Positions 1 to 7,521 of a stretch of DNA of 10,579 bases are shown piece by piece. Each line of letters opens with the position of its first letter. Within the stretch, counting starts at the first letter, position 1. Source of the DNA: Auxenochlorella pyrenoidosa (lineage: Eukaryota; Chlorophyta; Trebouxiophyceae; Chlorellales; Chlorellaceae); the NCBI GenBank assembly GCA_001430745.1, contig KQ482001.1:112960-123538 (forward strand). Direction: 5' to 3'. The notes beneath the pieces were generated by a model, which searched no databases, was not told where the DNA came from, and saw nothing but the letters and a program-made list of their open reading frames with translations. The position numbers were made by a program, and so were the translations under genes.

Positions 1-1341
1 GGGAGCTCAGGTGGGTGCTGAAGCGATGAGGAGGGGGGCAGAGGGGGGGCTCTGTAGAGGCAGGGCCGCGCTGCAGGCAGGGCAGGGGAGGGGGCTGCGC
101 AGTCCCGGCGGCACCCGCGGTCCCGCCCCGCGCCCCCCCAGCCCCCTCAACCTTCCCAGAGCCGCCGACCAGCCCCACAACAGCCAAGCTTCCCCACTGG
201 CCTAGTTGCCCATGCCCGCCACGCCTGGGCCCCTGGGCCCCTGGAATGTGGCTCGGTAGCCTGCGCACGCGTGCCGTGCCAACACCACCTAGCCGCCCCC
301 AGCCAACCGCAGCCCATGCCGCTGCTCACTTGCCGCTTCTCCTGTATGCTTTCTCATGGGTGCAGGGAGCCGCTGGACCTGCACCTGCTGGCGGAGGGGC
401 ATCACCAGCCGCTGGCCGCCGCCTGCGCCGAGCACTCTGACGACGCGGGGTCTGCGGCGGGCGCCGACGGCGGCGACGCCGACGCCGACCTCGCCTCCCC
501 CTCCAAGCGCGCCAAGGGCGGCCCGCCCGCCGCGCCGCCCGGCGGCCTGCACCTGGCGCTGTCCATGGACTATGAGAAGGCGGCGGAGAGCATCAACCTG
601 GAGCTGCTGGGCGCCGGCGGCGCGCAGCGCAAGTGAGCGCACCCGCCCGCCGCCGCCGCGCCCCTGCCGCGGCCGCCGCGCCTCACGTGCCAACGCGCCA
701 TGCCCTCCGCCGCCCTTCCTCGTCTGCCTGCCGCTGCGTGTGTGCCCACTGCCGCGACGCCATGTGCTCGTGGCTGCGGCGCCATGCTTGCGGCTGCGGT
801 CCCATGCCGGGTGCGGCCCCCCACGGTGCTGCCTGGCCCGGGCTCACCCCCCTCTGCAGGGCTGCCGCCTGCGGCGACAGCTTCGACATGCTGCCCATGC
901 TGTCACCCATCATGGACTTTGCCATCGGCGGCACCCCCGGCGTGCACACCCCCGAGTCGCCAGACTCCCTCGCCTCTGGCTCCGACACAGTGGTGAGCCG
1001 CCCGGCCTGCCCTGCTCGTCGTGCTGTCACTGGCCCTGCGAGCTGTGCCCTGCTGGATGCCCCCTGCTCGCCTACTCGCCCTGGCGCCTTGAGAGCTCGA
1101 CTGGCCTCCCCGCTGCCTGCCAAGCAGCCCAGCTGCACCACATGCTGCCCGCCTGCTGGAGCTGCCTGCCTTCCCCTGCGCGAGCAGCTGGCCCGCACAT
1201 GCCAAATAGTTGTCGGCATGCTGCGCTACGAGAGCGAACTTGTGCAGCAATGCCACACTCTGCTGCCTGCCCCGCGCCCCGCAGGCCCCCCTGCCGCCGC
1301 TGGACAGCGCAGGCAAGCGCAAGCGCGCTGTGCGGCAGTGA
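1..1341 (+). CDS. 3' end of an unrecognised nuclear-type protein (4 exons in window, 5' end missing)
   Basis: Exons 1-10 (tentative), 366-632, 860-992 and 1285-1341, stop TGA at 1339-1341. All junctions are GT-AG (donors GTGGGT, GTGAGC, GTGAGC; acceptors TGCAG, TGCAG, CGCAG) and the phases agree across every join, giving about 154 residues ending GKRKRAVRQ. I do not recognise the family. Visible in order: an acidic Ala/Gly/Asp stretch, a small basic patch (SPSKRAK), a possible helix (MDYEKAAESINLELL), a short acidic-hydrophobic segment (DSFDMLPMLSPIMDF), a Ser/Thr-Pro cluster (TPGVHTPESP, possible proline-directed kinase sites), and a basic C-terminal tail that could be a nuclear localisation signal. 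Composition suggests a nuclear regulatory protein, possibly a transcription factor tail; that is inference. The 1-10 exon rests only on a CAG|GTGGGT donor with matching phase, and the domain-bearing part lies upstream of the window. Confidence 0.75.
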
Positions 1342-3078
1342 GCACCTGGCCCCTGCCGTCACTCGCCGGCCAGCAGCCGCACCTGTTGGCGCCGCTGTCC
1401 GAGCAGAGCCTGGCGCCGCGCAGAGCAGGCTTGGATGCCCTGCCAGGACCGTGCGCCTTGGGCAGCGGCGGCAGGCTGCCCGCGCTTCAAGCGGGTCATG
1501 CCACCCTGGTGCTGCCCCCCCGCGCCGCCTGTCTTAACACATGAGCACAGCTGCCGCCCAAACAAACCAAGCAGCAGCGACCTCCCAGCCAGCCCAGCTA
1601 GCCAGCCCTTGCGCGCCCACCCCCTCTGGTGGTGCGCCCATCCAGGCGCTTAATGTGGGTTCGTTTTGTCCCTTGGATCCCCTCCGCCTCTCCCTCTCTG
1701 CTCTCCCCTCCCCCCTCTGCATCGTCTCATGTGCACATGCTGCCCCGCCCTGCGCGCCAGCCACTCGTCAGCCCAGCGCTTGACGCTGCCTGCCGTATGG
1801 CTGCCACCCAGCGGCGGCCTTGCCACACCCGCCACCGGCACCTGCCAGCCTGCACCGCCCGCGTGCAAGCTGCGGCCTCCCTTTGGTATCCTCCATTCTT
1901 TGGTTTTGCCAAACGTTAATTGCGGGGCCGGCGTGGCAGTGGGCCGAGCCCTCACCCCAAGGTGTGTGGGCCCTGCCGCTCTGCCGCCCGCAGCTTTTAT
2001 TCGTGCGTTCATCTCCCACCCCCCCCGAAAACAGCCTGTTATTTACAAGTGCGCCGGACCGACACACCGGTGCGGCGCCTGCATTTCATGTCCCACTTGC
2101 TTGGCCCATGAGCGCACCGTGCTCGCGGCCTCCCCCTCCCGCTCGCCTCAATTTTATCCCCTTCCGGGGCGCACTTGCGCCGCAGGCGCCTGCCTCCCAG
2201 CGCTTCTGCCAAGCAATGCAATGAGTCCTCCCTGCGTCTTTTCCAACCGGCCCCCCTCTTCCCCCCCCCCCTCCTCTGGTACCTGCCCTACCCAAACACC
2301 AAGGAGCCCGCTAGCTACTTCCTACACACCAACTCGCACAGGCCTCCTTTTTGTTCCTCTGCAGCGCACGTGGCCAACTCCCTGCCCCCCGCCCATTGCA
2401 GGGGCTTGCAAACCAGAACAGCAAATGCGCTCCTCGTCACCCTACCCGCTTTGCACGAACCAGTCCCTCCCCCCCTCTTCCCTCTCCTCTCTCTCTCTTC
2501 CGCTCCAATCTGCCAACGCTCTGCACGCTCGTCTCCCGGGCGCTCGCTTGCAGCGGGCGCTCCCTGCACTGTTGTCTTCCACTGCATTTAACACCAAGAC
2601 CACAATCGTTGGCCAGGGGGAGAGAACAGTGGAGGGGGGCGTTCTCTCTGCAATTGCTGAGCAGCTGCGGTGCGGAGCCCGCTTGGTTATCAGGCAATCC
2701 CTCGGCGGTCAGCGTCCACACTGGCAGCGCATTTTTGTTGCGCATGGACCGGGCATCTGAGGTAGAGATTGCCATCCACTGATGGCTGCCAGACCAAATC
2801 TCTATTGCAGCACGTCGTTTCCAACCTCCCCCTGCTGAGCTTGACACCTGTGGGGTGCGAGCAAGCTTGCACTGTGCCGGCGCGGCTCGGCAGGCCATGA
2901 GGTGCTGGCTGAGCAGAAGCAGAGGGGAGCAGGAGATGGGCAGCAAGGAGCATCAGCAGTACAGGAGGAGGGGCGAGTACAGATTAGAGCAGAACGAGCA
3001 GGACACAGGGCGGGGGTGACGCAAGCAGGCGGCGCGTGTGCGCAGCGTCGCGGGACGCTCCGCGCCTCATCCCCCGCC
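1342..3078. other. Convergent intergenic region / 3' UTRs
   Basis: About 1.7 kb between the stop codons of two convergent genes. Many overlapping open frames cross it on both strands, but none shows conserved protein features, and most are pyrimidine-driven Pro/Ser/Leu or Arg/Gly strings expected by chance in GC-rich DNA. The plus strand carries marked C/T tracts around 1676-1722, 2240-2278 and 2455-2510. I saw no tRNA-like box, rRNA or transposon end. It probably holds long 3' untranslated regions of both flanking genes. I found no TGTAA on the plus strand here; one lies on the minus strand at 2043-2047. Confidence 0.6.
2043..2047 (-). terminator. Possible TGTAA polyadenylation signal for the RRM gene
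   Basis: TGTAA read on the minus strand, the only copy of this pentamer I found on that strand between 2000 and 3078. TGTAA is the usual poly(A) signal of green algae. It lies about 1.03 kb beyond the stop codon of the NIFK-like gene, implying a long 3' UTR. A chance match to five bases is entirely possible. Confidence 0.25.
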
Positions 3079-4372
3079 TCAGTCGTCGAACTTTGTCTTC
3101 TTGGCCTTCTTCGGCACCGCCCCCTCCAGCCCGGTGTACTCGTACTCAATGCCAGCCTGGTGAGGGGGGCAGGCGTTGGGGGGCGGCACGTCACATGTGA
3201 ATTGGCACACCTGGGAGCGTGCCTCTGCGGGCGCTCCCCCACCCGACGCATGCCCCCTGCAGGCAAGCAGCGGGCGCGGCGGCAGCAGCGCCAGACATGC
3301 CAGGCCCCACGCCGCTGCGCCCCCCTGCTGCCGCCCCGTTTTGGCATCCCCAGCTCGCTGCATACGCTCGCTGCGTGCAGGCAGCACGCCGGTGGTGTCC
3401 CACCTGCGCTATCCGCCGCTGCCGCCGAAGGTCTCGCTCCACCGCCTGCCGCTGCCGCTTCTCCGCCTCCGCGGGCGTGCGGTCCCTGTTCTGCCGCTCG
3501 CGCTCGATCTTGGCCCAGGGCGTCTGCGTGGCAGGCAGGGGGCCATGCATGGGGGGGTAGGGCGTCGCGAGCACACAGAGGCGGGGGGCGGCACAGCATG
3601 CGACGGGGCATGCGAGCACTGAGGCAGGGGCGGCCATGCTGAGAATTTGCGCCTGCATGCCTGCGCCTTTGCAGCACACGTGGGCCCGACCCTCCACATG
3701 GGTGCAGCAGCGTGCCCATGCAGCGCGGCCAGCCGGCCCGTGGCCCGCAACCGCCTGGCGGGGCGGCAGCACCCACCTGCTTGAACACGCGGTTGGCCCC
3801 CTTAAACAGGTCGGGATGCACCTCCTCGGCGGGCAGCACCCGCGACGACAGCTTCTGGGTGAACAGCATGTACCCGTCCATGGCCTCGCTGGCAATCGCC
3901 GCCACCTCGGGCGACGCAAACTCAAGGAAGGCATAGTGCTTGCTTTTGCCGCTCTTCTTGCTGCGGCTCAGCCGCACCTTGGTGACCTTACCAAACTGGG
4001 AAAAGTACTCTGCAACAGGGGGCGGAGCGACAGTCGGACGGTGCGTGAGAGGCCAGGGCCCAGGTGCTGGTAAGCAAGGCTGGCGGCGGCGGCGGCGGCG
4101 GCACCGGCAGCCGCAACATCGTGGGCCCGCCTGCGCACCTTTCAGCTGCTTCTCGTAGAAGCCATGTGGTATATGCCTGCATTTAGGAGCCCAGAAAGCG
4201 CCTGGTGAGACAGCGGCTTCAACGTGGGGTGTCCGCTCCTGTTGCAGCATGCATGGCGCCGCCCGGCTCACCCCAGGTACACCACACGACTGGGCTCGCT
4301 GCTCGGGGCGCTGGTGCTGGGTCCGTCCTCCGGCTGCTCAGCTTGCGCTGCGGCGGCTGCCTTTCTCTTCAT
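3079..4372 (-). CDS. NIFK: NIFK/Nop15-family RRM protein, ribosome biogenesis
   Basis: Five exons (4372-4272, 4176-4139, 4009-3777, 3523-3404, 3156-3079), all GT-AG, phases consistent, 189 residues. An in-frame TAG at 4384-4382 fixes the ATG at 4372; this first exon is easy to miss because its open frame is short. One RRM spans about residues 29-107: RNP2 is VVYLGHI, followed by the family signature HIPHGFYEKQLKEYFSQFG, then RNP1 KHYAFLEF. A basic, charged helix follows (about 127-163), then a conserved-type tail GIEYEY...KKAKKTKFDD. This layout matches human NIFK and yeast Nop15, nucleolar proteins needed for pre-60S assembly and ITS2 processing; nucleolar action here is inferred. MKRK at the N-terminus and PKKAKK near the end are possible nuclear localisation signals. 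At 189 residues it is compact; human NIFK carries an extra C-terminal Ki-67 FHA-binding region not seen here. Assignment of family is strong; exact role is by homology. Confidence 0.93.
4082..4102. repeat. (GGC)7 microsatellite in an intron
   Basis: Seven perfect GGC units on the plus strand, inside the intron 4010-4138 of the NIFK-like gene (transcribed as GCC repeats). Being intronic it does not alter the protein; it could vary in length between strains. Confidence 0.9.
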
Positions 4373-4941
4373 CGCTGTCGGCTAGCGGTTCTGGCCCTTT
4401 GCAACGCTTATGCAGCTCACGATAAATATGTCGACACAGGCGGAGGCATGCCAATTACGCTGATGAGGGCCACCGCCTTGCTGCTGCCGCTCTTGCGTCA
4501 TGATGCAGCACGCGTCGTTGTCCCCCTCCTTGCCAGCTCTGTGGCAGGGCCCTGAATGGTTGGTGCACTGTGGGTGGGGCAACGAGCCACAGTGTGCCAA
4601 CAGGAGCAGATTGGCCGGCAACAGTTGTGCAGCCCTCAATGCAGTGTGCAGGAAGGAACGAATGGATCCGGTGGCGCGAAATGGCAATGTGGCCGCATGC
4701 AAGCATGCAGCACGGAAGAATCAAGAATTCAAGAACCAAAGCGATTATTGATTGTTAGACAGTGGACAAGTTGTGCAAGAGTACCGGGCAGCTGCGGTCG
4801 CGCGCACCCGACGGCTGCATCACACGAGCCTCTGTGCAGGCGCTGCACACCATCTGCCACGCTGTCATCTGGAACGCATGCAGGCACCCATGTGTGCACC
4901 GGCTGCCAGGCATGAGCAGCTGGTGCAGTACGCTCAGACAG
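4373..4941. other. Spacer: RRM gene promoter and chitosanase 3' flank
   Basis: About 570 bp separating two genes transcribed in the same (minus) direction. No convincing exon was found. The 4373-4450 part should carry the 5' UTR and core promoter of the NIFK-like gene; the rest is the 3' flank of the chitosanase gene. A locally AT-richer stretch lies around 4715-4765, and GCATGC occurs twice in close succession at 4695-4708 with a two-base spacer. No TGTAA signal was found for the chitosanase transcript. Confidence 0.6.
4422..4429 (-). promoter_or_regulatory. Possible TATA-like element of the NIFK-like gene
   Basis: The minus strand reads ATATTTAT about 50 bp upstream of the ATG at 4372. It is an isolated AT-only octamer in a GC-rich region and could act as a TATA-type element if the 5' UTR is very short. 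Position and composition are the only evidence. Confidence 0.25.
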
Positions 4942-7088
4942 TCAGGGCAGTGTGAAGTCCCCGTAGCCAACGCCGCCGAGGCTCACTTCGCCCTTGCGCT
5001 GCGGGACGCACGGCCCAGCCTCGCGGTCGGGGCGGCAGCGGGCGTACAGCAGGAGAATCCGATCGTTCAGGCCTGTGTCCCCTGCCTGCAGCACAGAGCA
5101 AGGTTTTGGCACATGCTTGCAAAGTTCCCTGCCAGCGTACTCGTGCCCAGCGCACCCTGCCAGCGACAGAGAAGATTGGAGACTGTCGAACGGACTGTTC
5201 TGCTTAACTGACCACAGCCCACGCTGCCTGCATTTCCCTGCCACACTTGCCAGCTAGTCACTGCGAGCTGGCGAGCCAGCTGGCGCAATGGAGCAGAGAC
5301 CAGCTGCAGCAGGGGCCAGGTGCCCACCTGCATCAGCCAGGAGTAGATGTCCACACGCTGCACGCCCTGCGCCCAGTCGCTGCCACCCCGCAGCAGCACG
5401 GCGCGCCGGTGCTCCAGAAATTGCTGCACATATACAGAGGGGGCACAAGCGCGGCAACAGGCCGAGGGAGCGGCCAGGGTGAGCTTGTCGTCCTTGCCGC
5501 CGCACCGGTGGCACGGACTGGTGCATGCAGCACATCCCCCAGGGCTGCTCGGCGGCTCGGAGCTCACCCGCAGCCAGGCACGCTCGTCGGCGCCCTGCAG
5601 CGGGCTGCCACCCGCCTGTCGGTTGGCCGCCGCAACCAGCCCGCCGACAGAGGTGGCCCACTCGCTGGACCCAGGGTCTGCGTAGCCATGCTGCACGTAT
5701 GCATCGTAAAGCTGTGCCTTTGAGAGCGCCAGCCTGCGGGCAGCGGGGGTGCCGTGTGGGGAGAGGCAGGCATCAACGGCGATGACTGTGCTGTGCAGGT
5801 TGGGAAGGTGCGCTTGGGCGGGGAAGACGCGGCACTGCCTGCAGCAGGCAGACGGCACTTGGGCGGCCGTTGCGGCATGCCAGGCATTTTCCAGCTGTTC
5901 GTCAGCCGAGGTGGTGATGGTTGGCACCATTGGCACAGTGCCTGACCTGCCGCAACGCTCACCGGAGACCCAGGCTCTTGGCCAGGCGCTGCGAGGGGTC
6001 AAAGTACAGCTGGCGCGCCACCCTGTCCTGCGCCTGGCGGAACAGCACATCCCTGGCCGCCGTCTTCACGGCCTGCAGCCGGGATGCATGGCAGGCAGGG
6101 GCGCCACGTTGCCCGCTTGCATGCAGCGTCCAGGTCCCCAGCCACGCTGCTTTAAAGTGTCCTACAAAGCCCCTGCATTGCGTACTGCTGGCTGCCAGTC
6201 CCGGTTTTCCTGCCTCAGTGCTCATGCATGCTGCTGGCTTCCAATGTGCAGTGTTATAGCGCCTGCCTCCCCTGGCTTGCCTGTATGAACTGCGCCTGGC
6301 TGGCGCCCGCCAGCAGGGGGCTGTCCCCCCCGCCCTGCCGCTGAATCTTTTCCAGCACCGGCAGGAAGCGAGCCAGCGGGTTGCCCCGCGGCTTGGCCTT
6401 CACATATGCCTTGACCACAGCGACGCCGTCGTCCTCCCCCGTGCAGAACCCAGCCCTGCCAGTATCAGAGGCATGTGGGTAGGGCAAGGCAGACAGCCGC
6501 TGTTGTGGTGCTGGACGACAGGGTGCGGACGGTGTTGCTGGCCAGGCAGGCCAACCACGTGGGTGGCTCAGGTGCAGGGCGCAAGTCGGGTGTCGCTACT
6601 CACAGTCCTGCACCTGCGCAGCGGCCCCTCAGCGCATGCAAGGCATGACCCTCGCCCTCCCTCCTCATGCCTCGCCTGCCAAATGTGACTCCACGGCCAT
6701 CCCTCAGGTTCTCGGCATACCCATACGACGGCTGCAGCGACGAGTTCTCAAAAACCCCCAGCAGCTGCTCAGCCCGCCGCTGCTGCGCTGCTCTGAGCGG
6801 CACCCAGCGGAAAGGCGTTGGGCGTTGCGGCGGCCGCGGAGAGCGCTGCGGCTGGCGGGGCGATGGTCTGGGGGCAGGCCGGTGCCGCCTCGCATCTGCA
6901 GGCGCAACGTCGAGAAAAGCCAGTCAAAGGGTGGATGCTCATTGCCAGCTAGCTAGCCCCTGTGGATAATTAAGTGATCACAGGCGTGCTTTCTAGGCAC
7001 AGGGTCCTCTACTTTGAGCTGGCGATGCGTTGCAAGTCTCAGCCGCCACCAGCAGGAGCGCCAGCAGCAGGCTGCGTGCTGGCGGCAT
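4942..7088 (-). CDS. Secreted GH46 chitosanase, complete, 7 exons
   Basis: Exons 7088-7013, 6895-6676, 6455-6281, 6072-5963, 5733-5568, 5423-5328, 5085-4942; phases agree throughout, 328 residues. Introns 2 and 3 use GC donors. The product should hydrolyse beta-1,4 bonds in chitosan. N-terminus MPPARSLLLALLLVAAETC is a signal peptide, so secretion or cell-wall action is likely. Residues 27-53 form a Pro/Arg-rich linker. The GH46 core follows: RAEQLLGVFENSS with proposed catalytic Glu75, YGYAENLRDGRGVTFG with proposed Asp91, then GFCTGEDDG, the LARFLPVLEKI helix, TAARDVLFRQAQ, LYFDPSQRLAKSLGLR, YDAYVQHG, FLEHRRAVLL, RVDIYSWLM and a C-terminal GYGDF. Order and spacing match bacterial chitosanases such as the Streptomyces N174 enzyme. 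Start chosen for the signal peptide; the frame is open further upstream to 7337, so a longer N-terminus is possible but would bury the signal. GH46 enzymes also occur in chloroviruses. Natural roles could be wall remodelling or defence; that is inference. Confidence 0.92.
6073..6280 (-). other. GC-AG intron 3 of the chitosanase gene
   Basis: Donor CAG|GCAAGC after codon 157, acceptor CTGCAG, phase 0. No GT lies close enough to give a compatible junction. The join yields AQFIQ|AVKTAARDVLF, keeping the spacing between the conserved Phe and the TAA(K/R)D motif of GH46 enzymes. GCAAG(T/C) is the standard GC-donor consensus. Confidence 0.8.
6456..6675 (-). other. GC-AG intron 2 of the chitosanase gene
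   Basis: Donor GGCAG|GCGAGG, acceptor TGGCAG, phase 2. The join gives DGRGVTFGRAGFCTG, which has the length and sequence expected just after the catalytic Asp in GH46. The nearest GT donor (in GAGGGTCAT) would leave the wrong phase and insert extra residues. Confidence 0.8.
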
Positions 7089-7521
7089 AGCAGCGGCAGC
7101 AGCCTTGACCTGCAGCAGGGGGGGCGCAGGTTTGTGTTCGGCTCGGATCGACGCTAGTGTGCGACTGCATGGCTGGCCAGATGGGTGCCCGGGGCTAAAC
7201 GCCAGTCCAAGAGGTGCAGGGCGCGATGCAAAGAACTCGCTTGCAAGAGACGCACTCCCCAGGATCTCTAGATGCCCCGCAGCCTCTTTTGTGAGCCTGA
7301 GACAAGGCATCAAGTGGCGGAGGGCCGCAATTGTCAAGAACTCCGCCCTGCCACGCGGGCATTCATCCAGGTAATTGAAACAAGGCCTCCCTTGCTCTGT
7401 CGTACTTCACACTTTTGGATTGATCTCTTTTTCGGAGCTGCCAAGACGCCGCAATGCGCTCCTGACACCTAACAGCACGCCTCGGCGCCTGCTGCTTCTC
7501 TGACTGTCGAGCCGCTGTTTC
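7089..7521. promoter_or_regulatory. Divergent promoter region
   Basis: A 433-bp spacer between the start codons of the chitosanase gene (minus) and the neighbouring plus-strand gene, so both 5' UTRs and core promoters should be here. No clear TATA box was seen. The part nearest the plus-strand gene (about 7371-7440) is less GC-rich. Open frames crossing the spacer carry no recognisable protein. Shared regulation of the two genes is possible but unproven. Confidence 0.55.

Noticed and set aside
356..1537. Plus-strand open frame of 393 codons over the first gene
   Set aside because: Arg/Pro/Cys-rich reading in a different frame from the spliced model, running through introns; shadow frame.
2278..2350. 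Protein-like stretch WYLPYPNTKEPASYF in the spacer
   Set aside because: Short, isolated, no matching splice sites or further conserved sequence around it.
1666..2760. Long plus-strand open frame (364 codons) in the convergent spacer
   Set aside because: Composition follows the pyrimidine tracts (Pro/Ser/Leu), with no domain or splice logic; expected by chance at this GC.
2802..4271. Minus-strand open frame of 489 codons as a single intronless RRM protein
   Set aside because: Only about 90 residues of it are RRM; the rest is intron or 3' flank read through. The spliced five-exon model restores the conserved N-terminal RNP2 and C-terminal tail.
4942..5085. GTGAGC inside the last chitosanase exon as a further donor
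   Set aside because: Reading through gives the GYGDF C-terminus expected of GH46 followed at once by a stop, so splicing there is not needed.
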